In this document: piece after piece, positions 54,044 to 62,670 of the stretch
Position numbering within the stretch: position 1 is the first letter of the stretch
Layout of the letters: every line of letters starts with the position of its first letter
Source: an uncultured Campylobacterales bacterium
Lineage (GTDB): Bacteria > Campylobacterota > Campylobacteria > Campylobacterales > Arcobacteraceae
Assembly: GCA_947503785.1 (NCBI GenBank)
Contig: CANNFB010000001.1
Span: forward strand, 186,001 to 250,000
Direction: 5' to 3'
DNA: 64,000 bases
Notes under the pieces: model-generated
Databases searched by the model: none
What the model was told of the DNA's origin: nothing
Seen by the model: only the letters and a program-made list of their open reading frames with translations
Position numbers and translations under genes: made by a program

Positions 54044-54387
54044 TGTATGATGAAACAAAATTTACACAAGATTTAGCAATAGATAGGTTTATTTTTGCAG
54101 TTGAAAATAATTTCTTTGTAGAAGCACATGAACTATTAGAAGATGATTGGAATCTATATAAAAAACAAGGTGAAAAAAATAAAGCCCTTGTTTTAAAAGG
54201 TTTAATAAATGGAGCAACCGCATTAGCATTATATTTTGAAAAAAATAGACCAAGTGGATATGAGAAAGTTTGGCCTGTTTTTCATAAATACATACCATTA
54301 TTAGATGAAGTTTTATTAGATAATAAAGATAGATTTTATTATGCAAAAGAATTATTAATCAAAAAGAACACCTTAATAAATAATTAA
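54043..54387 (+). CDS. DUF309 family protein
   Basis: 114 residues, all-helical, with the family signature FFVEAHELLEDDWNLYKKQG (about 24-43), containing HELLExxW, and a second helical pair (LKGLINGATALALYFE). DUF309 proteins have no established function. Its ATG shares a base with the uvrA stop (TAATG), so it is coupled to uvrA, but no repair role is known. Confidence 0.85.
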   Translation: MYDETKFTQDLAIDRFIFAVENNFFVEAHELLEDDWNLYKKQGEKNKALVLKGLINGATALALYFEKNRPSGYEKVWPVFHKYIPLLDEVLLDNKDRFYYAKELLIKKNTLINN

Positions 54388-54439
54388 ATTATTTTAAAAC
54401 TATGATATAATAAAATCTTAAATTTAAAGGTTCAAATAT

Positions 54440-55825
54440 ATGAATAAAATAAAGATTTTATTATTATTTTTTATATTATCAAATTTTGTAATAATAGATG
54501 AAATATCAAGTAATGACATAGTAGATTACGTAAAACTTACACCAAAAGAAGAAGCTTTTTTAAGAAATACAAAAGTAAAAGTTATCACCTCAAATTCATG
54601 GGCTCCAATTAATATGTATAATGATAAAGATCAATTAGCAGGGATTGCAATTGATTTTTGGAATAAACTAAAAAAAAATGCAAATATTGATTCAGAAATT
54701 ATCACAGCAAAAAACTGGAATCATGTTTTAGATTCTATAAAAAATAAAGAAGCTGACATAACAATTGGAACATCTTATGATAGAAATAAATTAGATTATG
54801 CAAACTTTACAAGTTCATACATAGCATTCCCAATTGCCTTTGCAACTTTATTTGATAAAAGATTTATCCCTAATGCTTCATTTTTAGAAGGGAAGAAAGT
54901 TGCAGTAGGAGAAAATTATAGTTCACATAATATTTTAAAAGAGAACTTTCCCAATATAGATTTTGTTTTAGTTAAAAATACCAAAGAAGCACTAGAATTA
55001 TTAAGTGCAGGAAAAGTAGAAGCAGCAGTTGATATTTTACCGACTATTGCTCATTTAATTTCTGTAAATGGTTATTATAATCTTAAAATATCAGGAACTA
55101 GTGAGCATAAAGTTCATGTTTCTTTTATGATTAGAAAAGATTATAAAGAATTACAATCAATTATGAATAAGCATATTGCAATGTTAAGCCCTGAAGACAA
55201 AAATAATATTATTAGACAATGGCTTACTGTTAAATTTGATAAAACATTTGTAGGATACGAATATTTAGTTCAAATATTAGTTTTAGTTTTACTTGCAATT
55301 TTATTTTATTCATTCAAACAAAAAGATTTAAGAAAATATAATAAAAGATTAAAAAAACTTTCAATTACTGATTCTTTAACTAATCTTCATAATAGAAGAA
55401 GATTAGATGAATTATTAAATGAATCAAAAAATCAAAAATACGCACTAATCCTTTTAGATATAGATCACTTTAAAGAAGTAAACGATATTCATGGACATTT
55501 AGAAGGAGATAAAGTTTTAGTTGAACTTTCAAAACTACTAAAAAATAGTCTAAATAAAAATGATGAAATTGGAAGATGGGGTGGAGAAGAGTTCTTAATC
55601 ATTTGTAAAAATACTACAGAAAAAGAAGCTGCAACAATTGCTTTAAGACTTAAAAGTTTAATTGAAGAATATGATTTTAAAATAAGAGAAATTACAGCCT
55701 CATTTGGAGTTTCTGAAGCAAAAAAAGAATTGACTTTAAAAGATATTCTAGCAAATGCAGATAATGCTTTATATAAAGCTAAACAGCAAGGAAGAAATCA
55801 AGTAGTTTTATCTTCTAGTTTATAA
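54440..55825 (+). CDS. Diguanylate cyclase with periplasmic solute-binding domain
   Basis: 461 residues: signal sequence, type-3 solute-binding domain (about 43-265, VKVITSNSWAPINMYN onward), membrane helix (274-291), GGDEF domain (303-461). The catalytic motif GGEEF (381-385) and the metal Asp block ILLDIDHFKEVND are intact, so c-di-GMP synthesis is expected. The inhibitory I-site RxxD is NKND (372-375), so product feedback is probably absent. Its sensor domain type is the same as that of the kinase at 22862, but no partner is adjacent. Start has AAAGG upstream. Confidence 0.93.
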   Translation: MNKIKILLLFFILSNFVIIDEISSNDIVDYVKLTPKEEAFLRNTKVKVITSNSWAPINMYNDKDQLAGIAIDFWNKLKKNANIDSEIITAKNWNHVLDSIKNKEADITIGTSYDRNKLDYANFTSSYIAFPIAFATLFDKRFIPNASFLEGKKVAVGENYSSHNILKENFPNIDFVLVKNTKEALELLSAGKVEAAVDILPTIAHLISVNGYYNLKISGTSEHKVHVSFMIRKDYKELQSIMNKHIAMLSPEDKNNIIRQWLTVKFDKTFVGYEYLVQILVLVLLAILFYSFKQKDLRKYNKRLKKLSITDSLTNLHNRRRLDELLNESKNQKYALILLDIDHFKEVNDIHGHLEGDKVLVELSKLLKNSLNKNDEIGRWGGEEFLIICKNTTEKEAATIALRLKSLIEEYDFKIREITASFGVSEAKKELTLKDILANADNALYKAKQQGRNQVVLSSSL

Positions 55826-55842
55826 GATTAGAAGATAAAAAA

Positions 55843-56187
55843 TTAATCTAATCCTAGTAAATAAGATTTTAATCGCATCATATCTTCAGTAGGATATTGA
55901 TTTTCACTATTTCCTCGAACTGCTTTTACAAAAAAATCTTTTGAAGAATCATTAAACCCAAAGTTAGTATTTGTAAGTACAATTTCATGATGAACTTTTG
56001 TTGCTTCACTAGTAGTTTTTTCAACATTTGATAAAGAGCCAGTATTTAAAAACTCTTCTTTTTCTACTTCTTTAGATTTAAGCTGTTGATCTAATTTTGA
56101 AGATGTATCAAGTGATTGAATTTGCTGTACTTGTAAAAGTTTATTATTGCTAAATTGATCAATATTTGCTGATAAACCATATTCCAT
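55843..56187 (-). CDS. Small soluble protein of unknown function
   Basis: I do not recognise this 114-residue protein. N-terminal half (to about 62) is Ser/Gln/Lys-rich and probably disordered; the C-terminal 45 residues are more ordered: FGFNDSSKDFFVKAVRGNSE, then a helix TEDMMRLKSYLLGLD. No signal peptide, Cys or membrane segment. A strong AAGGAG lies 6 nt before the ATG, indicating good expression. It converges on the diguanylate cyclase gene. The layout (disordered start, ordered hydrophobic end) resembles small flagellar accessory proteins, but I see no match. Confidence 0.6.
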   Translation of the reverse strand: MEYGLSANIDQFSNNKLLQVQQIQSLDTSSKLDQQLKSKEVEKEEFLNTGSLSNVEKTTSEATKVHHEIVLTNTNFGFNDSSKDFFVKAVRGNSENQYPTEDMMRLKSYLLGLD

Positions 56188-56324
56188 AATAATCTCCTTT
56201 ATAAAAAAGAATTTAACTCGTATTGTAATTATACATCATTTTTAAATATTTTGTCAAAAAAAATATTTATTAAGCTTATTTTGATATTATTAGTTATTAA
56301 TTTTCGGATAACAAAGGAGTTTTA

Positions 56325-56384
56325 TTGGAAGATAGTTCCCAGAGGTGTGATTTAATCATAAGTGAGAAAAAATGGATATTTTAA
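56325..56384 (+). CDS. Possible 19-codon leader ORF overlapping the CNNM/CBS gene start
   Basis: TTG at 56325 has AAAGGAG at an ideal 6-nt spacing, the best ribosome site in this leader. The 19-residue ORF (MEDSSQRCDLIISEKKWIF) ends with TAA at 56382-56384, 12 bases beyond the ATG of the next gene, which itself has only a weak site. Translation of the leader could expose or control the downstream start. No family is known for the peptide. Confidence 0.4.
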   Translation: MEDSSQRCDLIISEKKWIF

Positions 56385-57418
56385 TCTTTCTATTTGTTGC
56401 TGTTGTAGGAGTTTCTTTTTTATGTTCAATTTTAGAATCTATTCTACTTTCTACAAACCCAGCATATGTATCTGTACTTGAAAAGAAAAATAAAGTTGCA
56501 GGACAGTTACTAAAAAAGCTAAAAACTGATATAGATGTTTCAATTGCTTCAATTCTAATATTAAACACAATTGCAAATACTTTAGGTGCAACTGCTATTG
56601 GAGTTCAAGCACAAAATGTTTTTGAAGGTGATAAAACTATTGTAATGATAGTTTCTATTGTGTTAACATTTATGATTTTATTTTTTGCAGAAATAATACC
56701 TAAAACTATTGGAGCAGTTTATTGGAAACAATTAGCACCATATGCAGCAAGAATTATTAATTTATTTATATTTATTACATACCCAATTATTTTAATTACT
56801 CAATTTGTAACAAAAAAAATTGGTTCAAATATTACTGATACAATATCAAGAGAAGAATTAATTCACTCTACATTGTTAAGTGAAGAAGAAGGTATTATTG
56901 GAGATTTAGAATCTGATATTATTGAAAATACACTTACTTTAAATAATATGAAAGTAAGAGAAATTTTAACACCTAGATCGGTAATGTATGCAATAGATAA
57001 AAATACACCTATTAAGGATATCATTGAAGATAAAAGAACTTTTAAATTTTCGAGAGTTCCAATTTATGCAGATACTATTGATAATATTATTGGTATTGTA
57101 TTAACAAAAAAATTATTTAAGCAAGCTCTTATTGATAAAAATGTTTTAGTTGAATCTATAATGAAACCAGCTATTCCTATAAATGAGAATATACCTGTAT
57201 CAAAAGCTTTAAACATGTTTATTCAAAAGAAAGAGCATATGTTTGTTGTTTATGATTCATACGATCAAACAGAAGGTATTGTTACACTTGAAGATTGTAT
57301 TGAGACATTATTAGGTTTAGAAATAATGGATGAATCAGATACAACTCCAGATATGAGAATACTTGCTTTAAATAAAATGAAAGCAAAAAGAAAAGAAAAA
57401 GAAAAGGAATATAAATGA
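56372..57418 (+). CDS. CNNM/CBS-domain (HlyC/CorC-type) transporter
   Basis: 348 residues: DUF21/CNNM membrane domain (about 1-165, four helices, with NTIANTLGATAIG and ILFFAEIIPKTIGAVYW), an acidic helix, and a paired CBS module (about 195-330, ILTPRSVMYAIDKNTPIKD and EGIVTLEDCIETLLG). Related proteins move or sense Mg2+ or Na+. No C-terminal CorC domain is present; the protein ends with a lysine-rich tail. Adjacent carbonic anhydrase overlaps its end by 4 bp. Confidence 0.88.
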   Translation: MDILIFLFVAVVGVSFLCSILESILLSTNPAYVSVLEKKNKVAGQLLKKLKTDIDVSIASILILNTIANTLGATAIGVQAQNVFEGDKTIVMIVSIVLTFMILFFAEIIPKTIGAVYWKQLAPYAARIINLFIFITYPIILITQFVTKKIGSNITDTISREELIHSTLLSEEEGIIGDLESDIIENTLTLNNMKVREILTPRSVMYAIDKNTPIKDIIEDKRTFKFSRVPIYADTIDNIIGIVLTKKLFKQALIDKNVLVESIMKPAIPINENIPVSKALNMFIQKKEHMFVVYDSYDQTEGIVTLEDCIETLLGLEIMDESDTTPDMRILALNKMKAKRKEKEKEYK

Positions 57419-58164
57419 GTTTAAAGAACACGATAATTAGTATTTTTATTGTATTTGTTGTTGCCCTTATGTTAAGTAGTACGTCAGAAGACAAAGGTGC
57501 TCACTGGGAGTATACTGAGGATCTAGGACCAAAAGAGTGGGCAAATCTTGATGAAAAGTATAGAATGTGTGAAGATGGGTTAAACCAATCACCAATCAAT
57601 ATTAAAGATGTTATACCTGCAAAATTAAATCCATTAACATTTGAAGGCAGTGCAAAAGCAACTACATTTGAAAACAATGGGCATGGAGTTAAAGTAAACT
57701 TTACAAGTGCAAATTCATTAGCAGTTGAAGGTCAAAAATATTATTTAAAACAAATTCATTTTCATACACCTAGTGAAAACCAAATTGATGGTGTTTCATA
57801 CCCAATGGAAGCTCACTTAGTTCATGCAAATAGTGCAGGAAATTTAGCAGTAGTTGCGGTAATGTTTGAAATTTCTGAAGATAATGTAGTTTTAAATAAA
57901 TTATTAAGAAATATGCCTGAAAATGCAGGTGATAGCCATAAACTTAAGTCTGAAGTTTTAGGATATGATATTTTACCATCAAATCAAGACTACTATAGAT
58001 TTAATGGTTCTTTAACAACTCCTCCATGTTCAGAAGGTGTTAAATGGTTCGTATTAAAAACACCAGTTGGAATTTCAAGAAGTCAATTAGCAGATTTTGA
58101 TGCTGCAATGCCAACGAATAACAGACCTATCCAAGATATTAACTCTAGAATTATTCTAGATTAA
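57415..58164 (+). CDS. Periplasmic alpha-type carbonic anhydrase
   Basis: 249 residues with an N-terminal hydrophobic signal (about 6-22) and the full alpha-CA pattern: HWEYTEDLGPKEWANLDEKY, QSPINIKD, zinc ligands His115, His117 and His134 (in QIHFHTPSEN and MEAHLVHA), FNGSLTTPPCSEGVKW. Cys52 and the Cys in TTPPCSEG can form the usual disulfide. Converts CO2 and bicarbonate in the periplasm. ATGA overlap with the CNNM gene implies cotranscription. Confidence 0.96.
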   Translation: MSLKNTIISIFIVFVVALMLSSTSEDKGAHWEYTEDLGPKEWANLDEKYRMCEDGLNQSPINIKDVIPAKLNPLTFEGSAKATTFENNGHGVKVNFTSANSLAVEGQKYYLKQIHFHTPSENQIDGVSYPMEAHLVHANSAGNLAVVAVMFEISEDNVVLNKLLRNMPENAGDSHKLKSEVLGYDILPSNQDYYRFNGSLTTPPCSEGVKWFVLKTPVGISRSQLADFDAAMPTNNRPIQDINSRIILD

Positions 58165-58172
58165 TCTACTTA

Positions 58173-58205
58173 ATAATACATACAGATTTACTCTGTATGT
58201 ATTAT
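58173..58205 (+). terminator. Perfect 14-bp hairpin after the carbonic anhydrase gene
   Basis: ATAATACATACAGA (58173-58186) and TCTGTATGTATTAT (58192-58205), loop TTTAC. It follows the stop by 9 bp and separates the carbonic anhydrase and kbp transcripts. There is no good T tract, so it may act by mRNA 3'-end stability as much as by termination. Confidence 0.6.
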
Positions 58206-58247
58206 CTTCAAAAAAATACTTAATACACAATTATCATACTATTAATA

Positions 58248-58256
58248 TGTTATAAT
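58248..58256 (+). promoter_or_regulatory. Extended -10 promoter of the kbp-DUF937 pair
   Basis: TGTTATAAT at 58248-58256 (TGnTATAAT) about 36 bp before the kbp start; AGGAG follows at the correct place before the ATG. No clear -35 box is seen, as expected of extended -10 promoters. Confidence 0.6.
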
Positions 58257-58292
58257 CTTTTTAATTATAAATTAAAAAATTAGGAGAATATA

Positions 58293-58709
58293 ATGAGTTT
58301 ACTATCTTTCGCACTAGATGCAGGTAAAAAATTACTTGGTCTTGGTAATGACGAAGAAAATATCAAAAAAGAGATTGAAGAAAACAGTTCAACTATGCCA
58401 ATTGATGGTCTTGATGTAAAAATTGTTGGTGATACAATTGTATTATCAGGAGATGCAGATGCTAATACTAAAGCAAAAGCTGCTTTAATTGCTGGAAATA
58501 TTAAAGGAATTAAAGAAGTAACATTTGAAGGTGTAAATCCTGAAGATCAATACTACGAAATTAAATCAGGTGATAATTTATCAAAAGTTTCTAAAAAGTT
58601 CTATGGTAGTTCAAATCATTATAATGAAATCTTTGAAGCAAATAAAGAAGTAATTAAAGATATGAATTTAATCTATCCTGGTCAAATGATTAGAATTCCA
58701 AAAATATAA
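58293..58709 (+). CDS. kbp: Kbp/YgaU-like BON-LysM protein
   Basis: 138 residues without signal peptide: an N-terminal helix (MSLLSFALDAGKKLLGLGND), a BON domain (about 30-85, LDVKIVGDTIVLSGDADANT), and a LysM domain (about 88-137, YYEIKSGDNLSKVSKKFYGSS to YPGQMIRIPK). The whole matches E. coli Kbp (YgaU), a cytosolic potassium-binding stress protein. Potassium binding is inference from the family. Possibly co-expressed with the DUF937 gene 10 bp downstream. Confidence 0.9.
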   Translation: MSLLSFALDAGKKLLGLGNDEENIKKEIEENSSTMPIDGLDVKIVGDTIVLSGDADANTKAKAALIAGNIKGIKEVTFEGVNPEDQYYEIKSGDNLSKVSKKFYGSSNHYNEIFEANKEVIKDMNLIYPGQMIRIPKI

Positions 58710-58719
58710 AAGGAATAAT

Positions 58720-59250
58720 ATGAATATTTTAGAAACAATTTTAAAAAATGGTTTAGATGAAAATATATTAGGTGCGATTTCTGCAAAAACTGGTATTGAT
58801 ACAAACTCTATTCAAGATATAGTAGCTCAAGTAGCTCCACAGTTAGTTGATGGTGCAAAGCAAAATTTAGCAAGTTCTAATGATTCTGGAAATTTAATTG
58901 ATATGATTTCTAAAACTGATTTAGATTCATTAAAAAACAATCCAGATGCAATTGATAATTCAGATAATTCAAATATGTTAGGTGAGTTATTCTCTTCTTT
59001 AGATAAAAATGAAAGTGAAGTTACAAATGAATTAAGTGCAAAAAATGGAATTGATATATCATCAATTGCGTCACTTTTACCAATGTTAGCACCTCTTGTA
59101 ATGGGAGCTTTAAATCAAAAAACAAATTTAAGTGCAGCTGATACATCAAATACAAACGATATTACATCAATGTTAACAAACTTTATAGACCAAGATAAAG
59201 ATGGTTCTGTAGTTGATGATTTAATGGGAATGGCAAAGAAGTTCTTTTAA
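58720..59250 (+). CDS. DUF937-like protein
   Basis: 176 residues, all-helical, two related halves of LLxxL/ISxxxGIDxxSI type (LGAISAKTGIDTNSIQDIVAQ near 20 and ELSAKNGIDISSIASLLPML near 103). It contains the block LAPLVMGALNQKT and ends in DLMGMAKKFF, typical of DUF937. Function unknown; such genes often accompany YgaU-like proteins. FIDQDKDGSVVDDLM resembles an EF-hand loop (DxDxDGSxxDD), a possible Ca2+ site, unverified. Follows kbp by 10 bp. Confidence 0.8.
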   Translation: MNILETILKNGLDENILGAISAKTGIDTNSIQDIVAQVAPQLVDGAKQNLASSNDSGNLIDMISKTDLDSLKNNPDAIDNSDNSNMLGELFSSLDKNESEVTNELSAKNGIDISSIASLLPMLAPLVMGALNQKTNLSAADTSNTNDITSMLTNFIDQDKDGSVVDDLMGMAKKFF

Positions 59251-59312
59251 ATAAGAAATTTTTAAATTATTTTTAACTAAAATTAAGTATATAAAAATAC
59301 AAGGAAAACAAT

Positions 59313-59639
59313 ATGACTATTAACTTAAGAAAAAGCGATGCAAAAGAACCATTTACATTTATTTATGTAAATGCTGAAGGTAAAACAATTGTAAAGAGTG
59401 AAAATTACGCTCAAAAACCAAGTGCTAAAAATGGTATTGAATCAGTTAGAAAAAACTGTCAAGATGATGCTAGATATGAATTTAAAGAATCTACAAATGG
59501 AAAATTTTTCTTTAATATTAAATCTACAAATGGTCAAGTTGTAGGAACAAGTGCATTATTTGCAACAGAGCAAGAAAGAACAGCTGCTATTGCTGAACTT
59601 AAAGTAGATTCTGCAGATGCAGAGGTTACTGAAGTATAA
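59313..59639 (+). CDS. YegP-like (DUF1508) protein
   Basis: 108 residues with two tandem DUF1508 repeats, here partly diverged: FTFIYVNAEGKTIVKSENYA with the IESVRKNC helix (about 12-50), and FFFNIKSTNGQVVGTSALFA with a following helix (about 65-100). Small soluble protein family of unknown function. It has its own AAGGAAAACA ribosome site and stands 62 bp after the DUF937 gene; a strong terminator follows. Confidence 0.85.
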   Translation: MTINLRKSDAKEPFTFIYVNAEGKTIVKSENYAQKPSAKNGIESVRKNCQDDARYEFKESTNGKFFFNIKSTNGQVVGTSALFATEQERTAAIAELKVDSADAEVTEV

Positions 59640-59666
59640 AATTCTCTTTTCAAACTATATAATAAG

Positions 59667-59703
59667 AGTGAATGTCTAGACTTTAGGCATTCACTTTTTT
59701 TTT
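59667..59703 (+). terminator. Rho-independent terminator after yegP-like gene
   Basis: AGTGAATGTCT (59667-59677) pairs with AGGCATTCACT (59685-59695), one G-U pair, 7-nt loop, then a run of nine T (59695-59703). The next promoter starts right in this T run. Confidence 0.92.
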
Positions 59704-59711
59704 GCTATAAT
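59703..59711 (+). promoter_or_regulatory. Extended -10 promoter of the HerA-like gene
   Basis: TGCTATAAT at 59703-59711 (TGnTATAAT), directly after the terminator T run and 39 bp before the ATG. AAAGG at the ribosome site follows. Confidence 0.6.
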
Positions 59712-59749
59712 ATCAAAAAATTACACTAAAAAACTATAAAAGGTCTATT

Positions 59750-62143
59750 ATGAATAGCACTATTGATTATGAGAAACTAAAACTTTTTTATATTGGAAAA
59801 GAAAAAATTGATGAGCAAACGACTGTTCCTTTAGTTTATAAAAATAAAGACTTAAGAACACACGCTGCAATTATTGGAATGACAGGAAGTGGTAAAACTG
59901 GTCTTGGGATTTCATTATTAGAAGAAGCTGCTATTGATAATATACCTTCAATTATTATAGATCCAAAAGGTGATATGGGAAATTTACTTTTAACTTTTCC
60001 TAACTTACAAGCGAATGATTTTAAGCCATGGATTGAAGAACAAGATGCTATAAATAATGGTTTAACTCTTGATGAACAAGCTGAAAAAACAGCAAGGCTA
60101 TGGGAAAATGGAATTACAAGTGACTTTCAAAACAAAGAAAGAATTGCAAAATTAAAAAATTCTGCTGATTTTACTATTTATACACCAGGAAGTACAGCAG
60201 GTGTTCCGGTATCTATTCTTTCTTCATTTAAAGCACCAGGAAGTGAAGTATTAGAAGACCATGATATTTTGACATCACTTATAACTTCAACTGTTTCTTC
60301 TTTATTATCACTTGTTGATATTAAAAATGATTCCTCATCAAAAGAGAGTATCTTACTATCTTCAATTTTTATGAATTTTTATAGTCAAAATAAAGATTTA
60401 ACTCTTGAAGAATTAATTTCCTTAATTGTAACACCTCCTTTTTCAAAAGTTGGTATTTTTGATTTAGAAACATTTTTTGCACAAGATGATAGATTAAAAT
60501 TAGCATTAAAACTAAATACAATTATTGCAAACCCTTCTTTTAAAAACTGGATTGAAGGTGAAGCTTTAGATATTTCAAATTTACTATATGATGAAAATGG
60601 AAAAGCAAAAGTTTCTATTTTTTCAATTGCACATTTAAATGATTCTCAAAGAATGTTTTTTGTTTCACTACTATTAAATCAAATGGTATCGTGGATGAGA
60701 AGACAGGAAGGAACATCTTCACTTAAAGCCCTACTTTATATGGATGAGATATTTGGATATTTTCCTCCATCTGCTAATCCACCTTCCAAACAACCAATGC
60801 TTACACTTTTAAAACAAGCTAGATCTTTTGGTGTAGGAGTAATACTTTCTACTCAAAATCCTGTTGATATTGATTATAAAGGTTTATCAAACATCGGAAC
60901 TTGGTTCATTGGACGCTTACAGACAAAGCAAGATATTGAAAAAGTAATTGATGGTTTAAGTGGTGCTAATGATGGTGCGATTGATAAAAAAGAGTTAGAA
61001 AAAACTATATCAAATCTTGAAAAAAGAACATTTATTATGAAAAATATAAATGAGGAAGATATAAAGATATTTAAAACTAGATGGGTTTTATCATATTTAA
61101 AAGGTCCTATTTCAAAAGATGATATTAAAAAACTTATGAAAGATAAAATTGAAAAACTAAGAACTAAAGTTAGCTCTATATCATCTTTAAACACAAAAGA
61201 AAAAAAGGTAAATAATCAAAATAAAGCAAGTAATTCTTCAAAAAATTTCACAAAACCAATCTTGCCAAAAACTATTGAAGAGAAATACTTATTTAACTCC
61301 CAAAGTGATGAGTATTCACTTCAACCTTATTTATTATGTTCTTGTAGTATTAACTTTGTAAATACAAGTAAAAACATAGATCAAAATGAAGAATTAAGCT
61401 ATAAAATATACTTAGATGAAAGAATAAATGAAATAGCTTTTGATGAAATTGAAGATACAAAAGGTTTAGTATTTGATACAAAAAGTAGAATTAATTCTAC
61501 TTATTATGAACTTCCAAGTTTTCTACAAAATGAAAGAGAACTTAAAAAAGTACAGAAAGATTTTTCTGATTATATTTATAGAAACAATAAATTAATTTTA
61601 TTTAAAAATACAAATTTAAAATTAACATCAAAGCAAGATGAATCCATAAATGACTTTAAGTTAAGAATACAAGATAGACTAAATGAAAAGATTGATGAAG
61701 AAGTAGAAAAACTACAAGCAAAGTTTGAAAAAACAGAAAATTCTTTAGAAAAAAAACTTGATAAACTTTTAGTTAAGTTAGAAAAAGAAAAAAATCAAGC
61801 AAGCGCAAAAACAACAAATACCCTTATTTCAATAGGAACTTCTATTTTAGGTGCATTTTTTGGTAAATCAATACTAAGTAAAACAAATATAGGAAAAGTT
61901 GCAAGTAGTGCTAGAGGGGCTTCAAGTATTTTAAAAGAAAGATCTGATATAAAGTTTGTAGAAGAAGATATTGAAGGTTTATCTCAAGAAATGGAAGAGT
62001 TGAAAGAAAAACTAGAAGTTCAAATAGAAGAAATAAACGAAGATTATTCAATTAGTAATTATGAAATTGAAGAGTTCAATTTAAACCTAAGACGCAAAGA
62101 TATTTACAATACAAAAATAGAAATTTTATGGGAAGAAATATAA
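59750..62143 (+). CDS. HerA/DUF87-type hexameric ATPase with a coiled-coil, glycine-rich C-terminal part
   Basis: 797 residues. The N-terminal 430 form a HerA/FtsK-like ATPase: AIIGMTGSGKTGLGISL with Walker A GMTGSGKT at 43-50, PSIIIDPKGDMGNLLLTFPN, Walker B LLYMDEIFGYFPPS, and the sensor/arginine-type region ILSTQNPVDIDYKGLSNIGTWFIGRL. The C-terminal part (about 480-797) is unlike HerA: a domain of unknown type, a long charged coiled coil (about 645-690) and a Gly/Ser-rich stretch ISIGTSILGAFFGKSIL that could be a membrane hairpin. Role unknown: DNA translocation and defence-like functions are both possible. The next gene overlaps its stop. Confidence 0.8.
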   Translation: MNSTIDYEKLKLFYIGKEKIDEQTTVPLVYKNKDLRTHAAIIGMTGSGKTGLGISLLEEAAIDNIPSIIIDPKGDMGNLLLTFPNLQANDFKPWIEEQDAINNGLTLDEQAEKTARLWENGITSDFQNKERIAKLKNSADFTIYTPGSTAGVPVSILSSFKAPGSEVLEDHDILTSLITSTVSSLLSLVDIKNDSSSKESILLSSIFMNFYSQNKDLTLEELISLIVTPPFSKVGIFDLETFFAQDDRLKLALKLNTIIANPSFKNWIEGEALDISNLLYDENGKAKVSIFSIAHLNDSQRMFFVSLLLNQMVSWMRRQEGTSSLKALLYMDEIFGYFPPSANPPSKQPMLTLLKQARSFGVGVILSTQNPVDIDYKGLSNIGTWFIGRLQTKQDIEKVIDGLSGANDGAIDKKELEKTISNLEKRTFIMKNINEEDIKIFKTRWVLSYLKGPISKDDIKKLMKDKIEKLRTKVSSISSLNTKEKKVNNQNKASNSSKNFTKPILPKTIEEKYLFNSQSDEYSLQPYLLCSCSINFVNTSKNIDQNEELSYKIYLDERINEIAFDEIEDTKGLVFDTKSRINSTYYELPSFLQNERELKKVQKDFSDYIYRNNKLILFKNTNLKLTSKQDESINDFKLRIQDRLNEKIDEEVEKLQAKFEKTENSLEKKLDKLLVKLEKEKNQASAKTTNTLISIGTSILGAFFGKSILSKTNIGKVASSARGASSILKERSDIKFVEEDIEGLSQEMEELKEKLEVQIEEINEDYSISNYEIEEFNLNLRRKDIYNTKIEILWEEI

Positions 62144-62649
62144 TGGCAAAAAATTTAGACGAGTTTTTAAAAAATTTTCAAAGTTTAACACTATCTACTC
62201 TTGATGAAAAAGGAAATCCTTTTTCATCTTATGCTCCTTTTATAAAAACAGATAATAAATATTATGTTTATATATCCAATATGGCAAAGCATACACAAAA
62301 CTTAAGTAAACATAATAAATGTAGCTTATTTTTTGTAGAAGATGAGCAAACCTGCAAAAATATTTTTGCAAGAAAAAGAGTAATGATTCAATGTAATTCA
62401 GAAAAGATTGAACAAGACTCAAATGATGAAGGATCACTATTAAACGTATTTAAAACTAAATTTGGTGAAGAGATGATTGATATGTTAAAAAACATGAAAG
62501 ATTTTCATGTTTTCGAATTTAAACCTTTTTATGGAGAAGCAGTATTTGGATTTGGAAAAGCTTATAATTTAGGTGGTGAAGAGTTCAATGAATTTGTAAG
62601 TAGAGCTAGTTCAAATTCATCAGGGCATGGGCATGGAAGCAAAAAGTAA
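62143..62649 (+). CDS. HugZ-like haem-binding/PNPOx-fold protein
   Basis: 168 residues of the split-barrel flavin-fold family: LTLSTLDEKGNPFSSYAPF, YVYISNMAKHTQNLSKHNKC, and the HugZ-type tail FEFKPFYGEAVFGFGKAYNL. A histidine-bearing C-terminus (GHGHGSKK) is compatible with haem iron coordination as in HugZ. Haem degradation for iron is likely but a general PNPOx-type flavoprotein is possible. The start ATG overlaps the stop of the ATPase gene (TAATG), coupling the two; no haem uptake genes are nearby. Confidence 0.8.
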   Translation: MAKNLDEFLKNFQSLTLSTLDEKGNPFSSYAPFIKTDNKYYVYISNMAKHTQNLSKHNKCSLFFVEDEQTCKNIFARKRVMIQCNSEKIEQDSNDEGSLLNVFKTKFGEEMIDMLKNMKDFHVFEFKPFYGEAVFGFGKAYNLGGEEFNEFVSRASSNSSGHGHGSKK

Positions 62650-62670
62650 ATTAACTAGTTCTTGAAATAA

